The notes under the pieces were generated by a model that saw nothing but the letters and a program-made list of their open reading frames with translations, had not been told where the DNA came from and made no database searches. This document shows positions 9,022 to 17,022 of a DNA stretch of 58,728 nt, in pieces. The position numbers and the translations under genes were made by a program. The stretch is taken from assembly GCA_934309345.1 (NCBI GenBank), contig CAKRDD010000023.1:1-58728 (forward strand), given 5' to 3'. Numbering within the stretch: the stretch's first letter is position 1; each line of letters begins with the position of its first letter. This stretch comes from an uncultured Mediterraneibacter sp. GTDB taxonomy: Bacteria; Bacillota; Clostridia; Lachnospirales; Lachnospiraceae.

Positions 9022-9041
9022 AATAATCTCCAAATATATTC

Positions 9042-9096
9042 ATAACATTTTATAGCAATCTATAATATAGTATAACATTATATAACATTTTTTCAA
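9042..9096 (-). promoter_or_regulatory. Promoter and repeated operator of the restriction operon
   Basis: On the minus strand TTGAAA (9096-9091) and TATACT (9074-9069) are 16 bases apart. AATGTTAT copies lie at 9082-9089, 9072-9079 and 9042-9049, with a variant near 9105, so they cover and flank the promoter. They are good candidates for controller binding sites. Confidence 0.5.
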
Positions 9097-9139
9097 GATT
9101 CAAATTAACATTTTCTATACTATATTAGATAACATGTAC

Positions 9140-9169
9140 AAAAAAACGGACTGCCAAAATAGCAATCCG
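9140..9169 (-). terminator. Rho-independent terminator after the DUF4314 gene
   Basis: CGGACTGC (9147-9154) pairs with GCAATCCG (9162-9169), with one G.U on the minus strand, followed on that strand by seven T. It separates the DUF4314 transcript from the restriction operon. Confidence 0.8.
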
Positions 9170-9189
9170 CCTTTCACATTTTAGAAAAA

Positions 9190-9408
9190 TTATTTAGTTA
9201 ATATCTCGAATTTATCCTCATTAGTAATAATACTCAAACTAGAGCCTGTATCCCAATAAACCCTAATAGTCCCCGTATCATCCACATTTATTATTGTTCC
9301 TTCTGTTCCACTTGGTGGTGCTTGAATATCATCCATCTTTATTAGGCGTACTCTCATTCCTGCTCGGTATTTTTGCTTAAGCCTTTCAACCTCGTCTCTG
9401 CGCAACAT
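9190..9408 (-). CDS. DUF4314 domain protein
   Basis: A 72-residue protein starting MLRRDEVERLKQKY, with AGGAGGG 6-7 bases before the ATG. The body RVRLIKMDDIQAPPSGTEGT followed by VDDTGTIRVYWDTGS and SLSI matches the small beta-rich DUF4314 family that is frequent in integrative and conjugative elements of Firmicutes. Its function is unknown to me; the fold resembles an SH3-like barrel. It is the last gene of the element before the rlmD junction. Confidence 0.75.
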   Translation of the reverse strand: MLRRDEVERLKQKYRAGMRVRLIKMDDIQAPPSGTEGTIINVDDTGTIRVYWDTGSSLSIITNEDKFEILTK

Positions 9409-9518
9409 CTTATGCCCTCCTTTAAGAAATATTATTTCAGTTCCAATTATGTCGTGAAACAATAATTCTGTAAGCGGGCAAATTCATAAATCACTTTAGA
9501 AAAGAAGCTCATATGAAT

Positions 9519-9538
9519 ATAACATTTTATATCAATCC
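9519..9538. repeat. Copy of the operator-like repeat at the element edge
   Basis: ATAACATTTTATATCAATC here matches ATAACATTTTATAGCAATC at 9042-9060 with one difference in 19. It overlaps the stop of the rlmD tail. It may be an attachment-related repeat or a second controller site. Confidence 0.45.
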
Positions 9539-9757
9539 AAAATGTCTAAATGCTTCCATAATGGCTTCTTCTTTTTCAGGTGGACAAGTAGGCACCCTAC
9601 TTTCTCCAGCGCCGATATTATAGTTCTTACGCTTCTCCATACCTACCTTATCCTTAATCTGTCCAATATAAAGATTAGTTACATTGAAGCCGTATTTCTC
9701 TTTAATCCACTTCTTAATGTTACCATATGTCGGCTTTTCATCAGGCTCAAATTTGCC
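9527..9757 (-). pseudogene. In-frame C-terminal tail of rlmD cut off by an amber codon
   Basis: Directly after the TAG of rlmD the same frame stays open for 76 codons and ends with TAA at 9527-9529. It reads GKFEPDEKPTYGNIKKWIKE, continues with KYGFNVTNLYIGQIKDKVG, and ends CPPEKEEAIMEAFRHFGLI. I recall tails of this type at the C-terminus of RlmD in Firmicutes where an integrative element has inserted at rlmD. The most economical reading is that a sense codon mutated to TAG. There is no ATG with a ribosome site near its beginning, so it is probably not a separate gene. Confidence 0.7.
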
Positions 9758-11206
9758 CTAATCTAATGAAATTCCTTCTAAATCAACCTTTATGGATACC
9801 ATCTCATCATCGTTTGCACATTCCCTAACGAGTAGACAGCACGTCTCCACATGTACACTCTGTGGAAACTGATCCACACCCCTGCACACCTTGATCTCAT
9901 ACCCATTCGCGCACAGGTACTTCAGATCTCTCGCCAATGTCGCACTGTCACAGCTTACATACACAACCTTCTCCGGCTGCATTTTTACAATTGTCTCCAA
10001 CAGTGTTTCATCACATCCCTTTCTCGGTGGATCCACTACGATCACGTCTGCATGAGCTGTCTCGCCATTATGCTCTCGCTCATACTCTGCATAATATTCC
10101 GGCAGAACTTCTTCTGCTTTTCCGACAAAGAATTCTGCATTATCAATCGCATTGATCTTTGCATTCTCCTTAGCGTCATCAATTGCCTGAGGCACGATCT
10201 CAACTCCGTAAACCTGTTTCGCCTTCTGGGCAAGGAAGAGGGAAATCGTTCCGATTCCGCAGTACAGATCCCACACGGTTTCATCACCTTTGAGGTCTGC
10301 ATACTCAAGTGCAAGTCCGTATAGCTTCTCTGTCTGTACCGGATTCACCTGATAGAATGATAGTGGGGAAATCTGATATTTTACATTTCCGATATAATCT
10401 GTAATATATCCCTGTCCCCAGAGAATTTCATAGGAATCTCCCATAATTACATTATCTCTTCGTGTATTCGAGCTGATCGTGATACTTGTCATGCCCTCAA
10501 TCTGAATAAGCTTTTCAGTCAGACGCTCTGCCTTCGGAAGTTTCTTTCCGTTGACCACAAGACAGACCATGATTTCTTTTGTCTTGAAACCATAGCGGAT
10601 CAGCGCATGCCGGATCAGACCTTTTCCGGCCTTCTCGTCATACGATTTGATCTTGTTTTCACGCATATATTGTAAAATGATCTCGAGTATTTCCTGGTTC
10701 TGCTCTACGCCAAGAGCGCAATCTGTGTTTGCAATAATATCATGTGTTCTTCCGGCATAGAATCCTGTAATCGGATTACCTTCTTTATCCGTTCCGAACG
10801 GAAACTGTGCTTTGTTACGATAACCAAACGGATGCTCCATTCCGACAACCGGCTGCATCACTGCATCGATCTGCTCTTTTGTGAATCCACCGATTCGTTC
10901 CAGATTACCACGGATCTTCTGATCTTTAAAGACAAGCTGACGCTCATAAGACATTTCCTGGATCTGGCAGCCTCCGCATCTTCTGGCAAATGTACACTTT
11001 GGCTCTACACGATATTCTGACGGTGTAACAACTTTCATCAATCTGGCATATCCGTAATTCTTCTTTGCCTTCATGACTTTTGCTTCAACTACATCACCGA
11101 TCACTGCGTCTTTGATAAAGAGCGTGTAGCCATCCACATGGCCAATTCCTTCCCCGCTCACTCCGATATCTGTTATTTCAACTGTTACAATATCATTCTT
11201 GTTCAT
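9758..11206 (-). CDS. rlmD: 23S rRNA (uracil-5-)-methyltransferase
   Basis: A 482-residue RNA methyltransferase of the RumA/RlmCD family, which makes m5U in 23S rRNA. An N-terminal TRAM domain (residues 1-60) is followed by iron-sulfur cysteines C71, C77, C80 and C163, a SAM-binding region VWDLYCGIGTISLFLA, the VVDPPRKGCDE motif, and the catalytic cysteine in YVSCDSATLARDL. The body is complete through HVETCCLLVR; the last roughly 20 residues and the interrupted extension beyond the TAG probably come from an inserted element. The adjoining element on its 3' side supports this, since the rumA/rlmD 3' end is a known integration site for such elements. Symbol given for the family; RlmCD dual specificity is possible. 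Confidence 0.9.
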   Translation of the reverse strand: MNKNDIVTVEITDIGVSGEGIGHVDGYTLFIKDAVIGDVVEAKVMKAKKNYGYARLMKVVTPSEYRVEPKCTFARRCGGCQIQEMSYERQLVFKDQKIRGNLERIGGFTKEQIDAVMQPVVGMEHPFGYRNKAQFPFGTDKEGNPITGFYAGRTHDIIANTDCALGVEQNQEILEIILQYMRENKIKSYDEKAGKGLIRHALIRYGFKTKEIMVCLVVNGKKLPKAERLTEKLIQIEGMTSITISSNTRRDNVIMGDSYEILWGQGYITDYIGNVKYQISPLSFYQVNPVQTEKLYGLALEYADLKGDETVWDLYCGIGTISLFLAQKAKQVYGVEIVPQAIDDAKENAKINAIDNAEFFVGKAEEVLPEYYAEYEREHNGETAHADVIVVDPPRKGCDETLLETIVKMQPEKVVYVSCDSATLARDLKYLCANGYEIKVCRGVDQFPQSVHVETCCLLVRECANDDEMVSIKVDLEGISLD

Positions 11207-11247
11207 TCTTTTCTCTCTTCTATTTTACTCTTAATTATACAAATAGC

Positions 11248-11276
11248 CACTGCTCACATAGATTCTGCAAACAGTG
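11248..11276 (-). repeat. CTGTTCAC-family palindrome between yhaM and rlmD
   Basis: CACTGCTCACA and TGCAAACAGTG form an 11-pair stem with a 7-base loop. All mismatches become G.U pairs on the minus-strand RNA. There is no T-run, so it is not a classical terminator. It is one of several related palindromes in this window. Confidence 0.55.
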
Positions 11277-11301
11277 ACACTTGTTGTTCTCATTGTTAGA
11301 T

Positions 11302-12246
11302 TTAATCCTCAGATGCTCTTCTTAAATTAGACTCAAACAGACGATTATATCCAAGCCATTCTGTTCCTGTTTTTCCTTTAAACAGTTCTGTCAATGTCTG
11401 AAGCTTTGCATCTGTTGAATCTGCCATATTCAGTGCCACTGCCTCTGCCAGTGCCGGTTTCTTCGGGGAACCGTATTCCAGTTCACCGTGATGTGCCACG
11501 ATACAGTGTTTGAGTTCGTGGGCAAGCTTCACCGGAAAGTCCGGGATAGAACGGATCGCATCATCGATCATCTCGACACCGATCACAATATGTCCGATCA
11601 GCTGTCCCTCATCTGTATAATCATTGTCCGGAAAATCAGAAAGTTCTTTCACTTTTCCGATATCATGAAGGATTGCGGAGCTAAGGAGCAGATCTCTATT
11701 CAAAATAGAGTAGCTTGTCGCAAAATAATCACACATACGGGTTACACTGAGTGTATGCTCAAGCAATCCTCCGGAAAATCCGTGATGTACTGTCTTCGCT
11801 GCGGAATGTGCCTTGAATTTTTTGATAAATGCTTCATCTTTTATATAGTAGAATTCCAGCACCTGTCTCAAATATTTGTTAGAGATCTGACGAATATAAG
11901 CTGTCAGTTCCTCGTACATTCCGTCTACACTCTTATCTGTTGTCGGCATATAGTCTGCCGGATTGTATTCTCCCTCTTCCGCCTTTCTGATCTGGCGAAT
12001 GTTCAGCTGAAGATTTCCGTTATAATTAATTACATCTCCAAAAACTTCGATAAAATCTTTCTCGTCATAATCTGCGATTCCCTGGGAGTTCGGATCCCAT
12101 ACTTTTCCATCCAATGTTCCTGTTTTATCCTGAAGGATCAGATTATCATATGGTTTCCCATTTCTCGTCTCTGCGGAACGTTTTCCTTTACAAAGATATA
12201 CATTCCTGATTGTTTCTCCCTCGCATAATCCATCTATAAATCTCAT
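11302..12246 (-). CDS. yhaM: YhaM-type 3'-5' exoribonuclease (OB fold plus HD domain)
   Basis: A 314-residue protein. Residues 1-110 form an OB-type nucleic-acid-binding domain (LQDKTGTLDGKVWD). The C-terminal part is an HD metal hydrolase with H..HTLSV, AILHDIGKV, HIVIGVEM and HCIVAHHGE. This matches YhaM, a nuclease that trims RNA and single-stranded DNA 3' ends in Firmicutes. All HD ligands are present, so it should be active. It lies 19 bases downstream of the PDZ protein gene on the same strand. Confidence 0.87.
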   Translation of the reverse strand: MRFIDGLCEGETIRNVYLCKGKRSAETRNGKPYDNLILQDKTGTLDGKVWDPNSQGIADYDEKDFIEVFGDVINYNGNLQLNIRQIRKAEEGEYNPADYMPTTDKSVDGMYEELTAYIRQISNKYLRQVLEFYYIKDEAFIKKFKAHSAAKTVHHGFSGGLLEHTLSVTRMCDYFATSYSILNRDLLLSSAILHDIGKVKELSDFPDNDYTDEGQLIGHIVIGVEMIDDAIRSIPDFPVKLAHELKHCIVAHHGELEYGSPKKPALAEAVALNMADSTDAKLQTLTELFKGKTGTEWLGYNRLFESNLRRASED

Positions 12247-12265
12247 TTTCTGCCTCTTTCACTTA

Positions 12266-13588
12266 TTATTCTTTACTTCCAATCGTAACGTCAAATTCAA
12301 TATCTACATATCCTTCAGATCCCTGACGTTTTCCTTCCACTTTGATCTGATCTCCTGCTTTCAATGTCAACATCAGTTTGCGGTAAGCACTCATGCTTAC
12401 AATCTTCTCACCATTCACGGAACAGATCACATCTCCGCTCTGTATGCCCGCTGCCATCGCAGGTGAATCTGCTGCCACATCAATCACATAGATTCCTGAC
12501 GGCATGCCCTCTTCTTTCTGGATTCCACTCGTTACAGCAGTTCCTGACACACCAATATACGGTACTTTTGCTCCATTCGCCAGTAATTGTATCACTGACT
12601 TCAGATCTGAAATCGCATAAGCATTTGCGGTACGTACTCCCCGGTCTTTCCAGATATCGGAAGAAATCATTCCGATCACTTCTCCATCCAGATTAAATAA
12701 AATACCAGTTCCACCTGATGCACTGTTCATATCAGTTGCGAGCACGCTATATTCTCCGTCACGTCCAATCTCTTTATAACTCGATGCACTGACAATTCCA
12801 TAACCACTTCCTCCGGCATAACCGAATACATTTCCTAATGCAAATACAACGTCTCCCTGTTCTGTCAGATTCGAATTACCAAGAGTTGCTACACTTGTAG
12901 CATTCCACGTGGAATCTGAAAGGCTTTTTTTATCTACTGCAAATACTGCAAATCCACTGTTTCTATCCTGCTTTTTCAAACTTGCTTTATATTCTGATTT
13001 ATCTGAAAATGTCACTTTCCATTCTTTTGCATCTTCACAGATTGAAGCATAAGACAAAATCAATATTTCCTGTCCGTTATCTGCAACTACCACGCCCGAC
13101 ACTGACTCTTCAATCCCGGTTGCTTCTGCATTCCAGTTCTCCTGTTCTGTCCCCTTCGCAACAGATACCACACTTTTCTTCGCTGTCAGTGCTTTCTCAT
13201 ATGCTTTGGACATCATCTGTACATAACTGATCTCCTGTTGATCCTGCGCATCATTCTGCTCTGTCGTGTTGCCATCTTCTGCCGAATCTTCCCCTGACTG
13301 ATCCCCTGACTGATCGTCCTCCTGAATTGTCACAACTTGTGTCTTTTCTGGAAACAACTTCTGTGCAAGCGGACGCAACGCAAAGAATCCCAGGCACGTA
13401 AAGCCACCTAAAACCAGTCCGCATATTGCAATCCGGATGAGCTGTTTCATTCCTTGCTGTCTGCTGATCTGCTTTGGTTTTATCGTCTCCTCAAGAAATG
13501 CAAAAGAGTCCTTTTTCTCTGACTGTTCTAAATTTTTCCCGTCAGGACCCTCTTCCGGAACCTGACCATTACTTCTCTTTTCTGACAT
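12266..13588 (-). CDS. Membrane-anchored HtrA-like PDZ protein, protease triad lost
   Basis: A protein of about 440 residues with an acidic cytoplasmic N-terminus, one membrane helix (IRIAICGLVLGGFTCLGFFA), a linker rich in D, E and Q, a trypsin-fold domain and a C-terminal PDZ domain (AADSPAMAAGIQSGDVICSV). The layout is that of DegP/HtrA surface proteases. However, the His position reads ILILSYASI instead of TNxHV, the Asp region reads NSGFAVFAVD, and the Ser block reads SASGGTGILFN. His and Asp are missing, so it is most likely a pseudoprotease that binds peptides or partners. The start could also be 5 codons upstream at 13603. Confidence 0.8.
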   Translation of the reverse strand: MSEKRSNGQVPEEGPDGKNLEQSEKKDSFAFLEETIKPKQISRQQGMKQLIRIAICGLVLGGFTCLGFFALRPLAQKLFPEKTQVVTIQEDDQSGDQSGEDSAEDGNTTEQNDAQDQQEISYVQMMSKAYEKALTAKKSVVSVAKGTEQENWNAEATGIEESVSGVVVADNGQEILILSYASICEDAKEWKVTFSDKSEYKASLKKQDRNSGFAVFAVDKKSLSDSTWNATSVATLGNSNLTEQGDVVFALGNVFGYAGGSGYGIVSASSYKEIGRDGEYSVLATDMNSASGGTGILFNLDGEVIGMISSDIWKDRGVRTANAYAISDLKSVIQLLANGAKVPYIGVSGTAVTSGIQKEEGMPSGIYVIDVAADSPAMAAGIQSGDVICSVNGEKIVSMSAYRKLMLTLKAGDQIKVEGKRQGSEGYVDIEFDVTIGSKE

Positions 13589-13605
13589 TAACATGAACCT
13601 CATTC

Positions 13606-13656
13606 GTGACTGTTCACTTCCGTGTCAATTACAAAATCAACTGACACGGACATTTC
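13606..13656. repeat. CTGTTCAC-family repeat with CCGTGTCA stem
   Basis: TGTTCACTTCCGTGTCAATT is followed by TGACACGG at 13642-13649, which pairs with CCGTGTCA at 13620-13627. The same layout recurs in the element at 29358-29493 on the opposite strand. Confidence 0.55.
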
Positions 13657-13746
13657 CATTACTTAGTATAACTGATTCATATAGATTGTTCAATATCTAT
13701 AAAAACCTTTTATTTAATGAAATAATAAGGTACAATAAGACTCGGA

Positions 13747-13776
13747 AACAGTTACTGTTCACACGTTTATGAACAG
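13747..13776. repeat. CTGTTCAC-family palindrome in the mutS2 promoter region
   Basis: CTGTTCA (13755-13761) and TGAACAG (13770-13776) flank an 8-base loop; AACAGT-T-ACTGTT overlaps on the left. It is followed by TGTATAAT, a probable -10 box for mutS2, so it sits where a regulator could bind. Confidence 0.5.
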
Positions 13777-13825
13777 CTGTATAATTTAAAAATTAGTATT
13801 AAGTTGAAATGACAGAGGAAAATAA

Positions 13826-16201
13826 ATGAATCAAAAAACATTATTTAAACTGGAATATGACAAGATCATTGCTCTTCTTGAGAAGGAAGCGACATCTTTC
13901 CGCGGAGGACAGCTCTGCCGTCGTTTGAAGCCGATGACCGACCTGCATAAGATCAACACTTATCAGGAACAGACTGCTGCCGCTTATACACGAATCGTGC
14001 AAAAGGGACGTATCTCGTTTGGTGACGCCGCGCCGGTTGAAGAGTCCATGAAACGTCTGGAGATTGGTGGCTCACTTAGCAGCACAGAACTTCTCCGCAT
14101 TTCCCGCCTGCTTGTAAATGCAGCCCGGGTAAAGGCCTACGGAAGACATGATACACAAGAGGAATCTTTCGACTGTTTGGATGAATATTTCAACCAGCTT
14201 GAGCCACTGACACCACTTTCAAATGAAATCGACCGCTGTATTATTGGCGAAGATGAATACAGTGATGATGCCAGTTCCACACTGAAGCAGATTCGTCGAA
14301 GTATTAATAACATCAATGACAAAGTACATGCCACTTTAACTACACTGGTCAACGGTTCCCTTCGCACTTATCTGCAGGATGCGATCATTACTATGCGTGG
14401 AGACCGCTATTGTGTACCTGTCAAAGCGGAATATCGCGGACAGGTACAGGGACTTATTCACGATCAGTCTTCAACAGGTTCTACTCTTTTCATCGAACCT
14501 ATGGCAATCGTAAAACTGAACAATGACTTAAAAGAACTTTATGCAAAGGAACAGGAAGAGATTCAGGTAATTCTTGCGAATCTAAGTGAAGAAGCCGCAC
14601 AATATATCGAGGAGATCCGTGTGGATTACCGTTCTCTGACGGATCTTGACTTCATTTTTGCACGAGGTGCTCTGGCAATGTCCATGCGCGCCAGCCGGCC
14701 GCTTCTGAATGAAGAGGGACGTATCCGTATCCGTGAGGGACGTCACCCACTGCTCGATCCGAAAAAAGTTGTTCCGATCACTGTGACACTTGGTGAAGAT
14801 TTCACACTGCTGATCATCACCGGACCAAATACCGGTGGTAAAACTGTTTCTTTGAAAACGGTCGGCCTGTTCTGTCTGATGGGACAGTCCGGACTTCACA
14901 TTCCTGCCGGAGACCGCAGTGAACTGGCTGTATTCCATCAGATTTATGCAGATATCGGAGATGAACAGAGTATTGAGCAGAACCTTAGTACATTCTCTTC
15001 TCATATGACCAATATTGTCTCTTTCCTTAAGAAAGTAGATGAACGTTCGCTGGTTCTCTTTGATGAACTTGGAGCCGGTACAGATCCGACGGAAGGTGCC
15101 GCACTTGCAATTTCTATTCTGTCCCATCTTCACCAGAGAGGAATCCGCACAATGGCTACCACACACTACAGCGAGTTAAAAGTCTATGCACTTTCCACTC
15201 CGGGTGTGGAGAATGCCTGTTGTGAATTCGATGTAGAAAGCCTTCGTCCGACTTACCGTCTGCTGATCGGTATTCCTGGTAAAAGTAATGCATTTGCAAT
15301 CTCCGGGAAGTTAGGTCTGCCGGATTATATTATTGAAGATGCGAAGAAACGACTCAGTGAACAAGACGTTTCCTTTGAAGATCTTCTTACTGATCTTGAG
15401 ACAAGCAAGCGGACAATTGAAAAAGAGCAGGAAGAGATTGCACGATTGAAGAAAGAAGCGGAAGACCTGAAAGCCCAGGCAAAACAGCGCCAGGAGAAAT
15501 TAGACGATCAGCGCGACCGCATTTTACGCGAGGCGAATGAAAAGGCAAACGCAATTCTTCGTGAAGCAAAAGAAGTTGCAGACAAGACGATCAAGGATTT
15601 CCGTAAATTTGGCAAGGAAAATATTTCTGCCGCCGAGATGGAAAAAGAACGCGAGAAGCTGCGTAAGAAGATCAAAGATACAGCCTCTGCGTCTGCAATG
15701 AAAGCACAGAAACCAAAGAAAGAACATAAAGCATCTGACTTCAAGCTCGGAGAATCCGTCAAAGTTCTCAGCATGAACCTGACAGGAACCGTAAGCTCTC
15801 TTCCTGATGCAAAAGGGAACCTTACTGTACGTATGGGAATCCTCAGCTCACAGGTCAACATTTCTGATCTGGAGATTATCGAGGAAGTCTCTCCATATGC
15901 ACCGAAAAAGATGAATCGTACTTCAAAAGGCAAAATTAAGATGGGAAAATCTCTTTCTGTCCGTCCTGAGATCAATCTGCTCGGACGTACTGTCGATGAA
16001 GCCGTTGCTGAGCTGGATAAATACCTGGATGACGCAATCCTCGCTCACCTGAATACTGTACGCGTAGTTCACGGAAAGGGAACCGGAGCACTCCGAAAGG
16101 GAATCCATGAATATCTGCGTCGTCAGAAACATGTAAAATCCTATCATCTTGCCGAATTCGGTGAAGGTGACGCTGGTGTAACAATTGTAGAACTTGGCTA
16201 A
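13826..16201 (+). CDS. mutS2: MutS2 ATPase/endonuclease with Smr domain
   Basis: A 791-residue protein with a GAGG ribosome site. The MutS-type ATPase core has Walker A GPNTGGKTVSLKT (near residues 333-345) and Walker B LVLFDELGAGTDPTEGA. A long charged coiled coil (residues 510-620) follows, then a KOW-like segment and a C-terminal Smr nuclease domain (INLLGRTVDEA, VVHGKGTGALRKGIHEYL). The mismatch-recognition domain of MutS is absent, as usual in MutS2. It acts in recombination control and, in B. subtilis, in rescue of collided ribosomes. The length is normal and all motifs are intact. The response regulator gene follows on the same strand. Confidence 0.96.
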   Translation: MNQKTLFKLEYDKIIALLEKEATSFRGGQLCRRLKPMTDLHKINTYQEQTAAAYTRIVQKGRISFGDAAPVEESMKRLEIGGSLSSTELLRISRLLVNAARVKAYGRHDTQEESFDCLDEYFNQLEPLTPLSNEIDRCIIGEDEYSDDASSTLKQIRRSINNINDKVHATLTTLVNGSLRTYLQDAIITMRGDRYCVPVKAEYRGQVQGLIHDQSSTGSTLFIEPMAIVKLNNDLKELYAKEQEEIQVILANLSEEAAQYIEEIRVDYRSLTDLDFIFARGALAMSMRASRPLLNEEGRIRIREGRHPLLDPKKVVPITVTLGEDFTLLIITGPNTGGKTVSLKTVGLFCLMGQSGLHIPAGDRSELAVFHQIYADIGDEQSIEQNLSTFSSHMTNIVSFLKKVDERSLVLFDELGAGTDPTEGAALAISILSHLHQRGIRTMATTHYSELKVYALSTPGVENACCEFDVESLRPTYRLLIGIPGKSNAFAISGKLGLPDYIIEDAKKRLSEQDVSFEDLLTDLETSKRTIEKEQEEIARLKKEAEDLKAQAKQRQEKLDDQRDRILREANEKANAILREAKEVADKTIKDFRKFGKENISAAEMEKEREKLRKKIKDTASASAMKAQKPKKEHKASDFKLGESVKVLSMNLTGTVSSLPDAKGNLTVRMGILSSQVNISDLEIIEEVSPYAPKKMNRTSKGKIKMGKSLSVRPEINLLGRTVDEAVAELDKYLDDAILAHLNTVRVVHGKGTGALRKGIHEYLRRQKHVKSYHLAEFGEGDAGVTIVELG

Positions 16202-16253
16202 TTGTTTTAAACAGTTACCAATTGTCTTATCATGGTTAATGGGGGAAAAAAGA

Positions 16254-16955
16254 ATGATTGGAAAACAGAAAATCCTGATCGTAGATGATGATGAGAATAT
16301 CGCTGAACTGATTTCTCTTTATCTCACAAAAGAATGTTTTGATACAAAATTAGTATATGATGGAGAAGACGCGCTTGCAGCTTTCGACACTTATCAGCCG
16401 AATCTGATCCTTCTTGATCTGATGCTTCCGGGAATTGACGGGTATCAGGTCTGTCGTGAGATTCGTTCCAAAGCTGCCACACCGATCATCATGCTTTCTG
16501 CAAAAAGTGAAGTATTTGACAAAGTTCTCGGACTGGAACTCGGAGCAGATGATTATATCATGAAGCCATTTGACCCTAAAGAAATGGTTGCCCGTGTAAG
16601 AGCTGTTCTGAGAAGATATCAGGTTGGACAACAAAGTGATTCTTCCGTTGAGAAAGCAAAATGTGCAGAGTTTGACGGATTGACGATCAATCTCACAAAC
16701 TACTCTGTCGTGTGTGACGGACATCCTGTCGATATGCCGCCAAAAGAATTAGAACTCCTTTACTGTCTTGCTGCATCACCGAATCAGGTCTTCACAAGAG
16801 AGCAGCTCTTAGACCGTATTTGGGGCTATGAGTATATCGGAGACACTCGTACTGTTGATGTTCATATTAAACGCCTGCGTGAAAAGATCAAGGACCATCC
16901 TCACTGGAATATCAGTACTGTATGGGGAATTGGTTACAAATTTGAGACAAAATAG
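16254..16955 (+). CDS. OmpR-family response regulator
   Basis: A 233-residue protein starting MIGKQKILIVDDDENIAELI with GGGGG upstream; a longer frame from 16194 would overlap mutS2. The receiver domain has the acidic DDD pocket, the phosphorylated Asp in LILLDLMLPG and the Lys in MKPFDPKEM. The C-terminal winged helix (DRIWGYEYIGDTRTVDVHIK) binds DNA. It pairs with the histidine kinase that starts 67 bases downstream. The space between them holds a nested palindrome, so the kinase level may differ from the regulator level. The signal is unknown. Confidence 0.93.
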   Translation: MIGKQKILIVDDDENIAELISLYLTKECFDTKLVYDGEDALAAFDTYQPNLILLDLMLPGIDGYQVCREIRSKAATPIIMLSAKSEVFDKVLGLELGADDYIMKPFDPKEMVARVRAVLRRYQVGQQSDSSVEKAKCAEFDGLTINLTNYSVVCDGHPVDMPPKELELLYCLAASPNQVFTREQLLDRIWGYEYIGDTRTVDVHIKRLREKIKDHPHWNISTVWGIGYKFETK

Positions 16956-16963
16956 ATTGAAAT

Positions 16964-17004
16964 CATCGGTCCTGGATACTGTAAACAGTATCTGGTGGCC
17001 GATG
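16964..17004. repeat. Nested palindrome between regulator and kinase genes
   Basis: GATACTGT-AA-ACAGTATC (16975-16992) lies inside CATCGG/CCGATG (16964-16969 and 16999-17004). It is related in core sequence to the CTGTT palindromes elsewhere but is a more perfect nested hairpin. Confidence 0.5.
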
Positions 17005-17022
17005 AGTACTTAGGGAGAAATT

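Noticed and set aside
9851..10324. 157-codon plus-strand frame opposite rlmD
   Set aside because: It is antisense to a clearly conserved gene, rich in Cys, His and Leu, and has no ribosome site.
11488..12228. 246-codon plus-strand frame opposite yhaM
   Set aside because: It is a shadow of the conserved nuclease gene with unnatural composition and no ribosome site.
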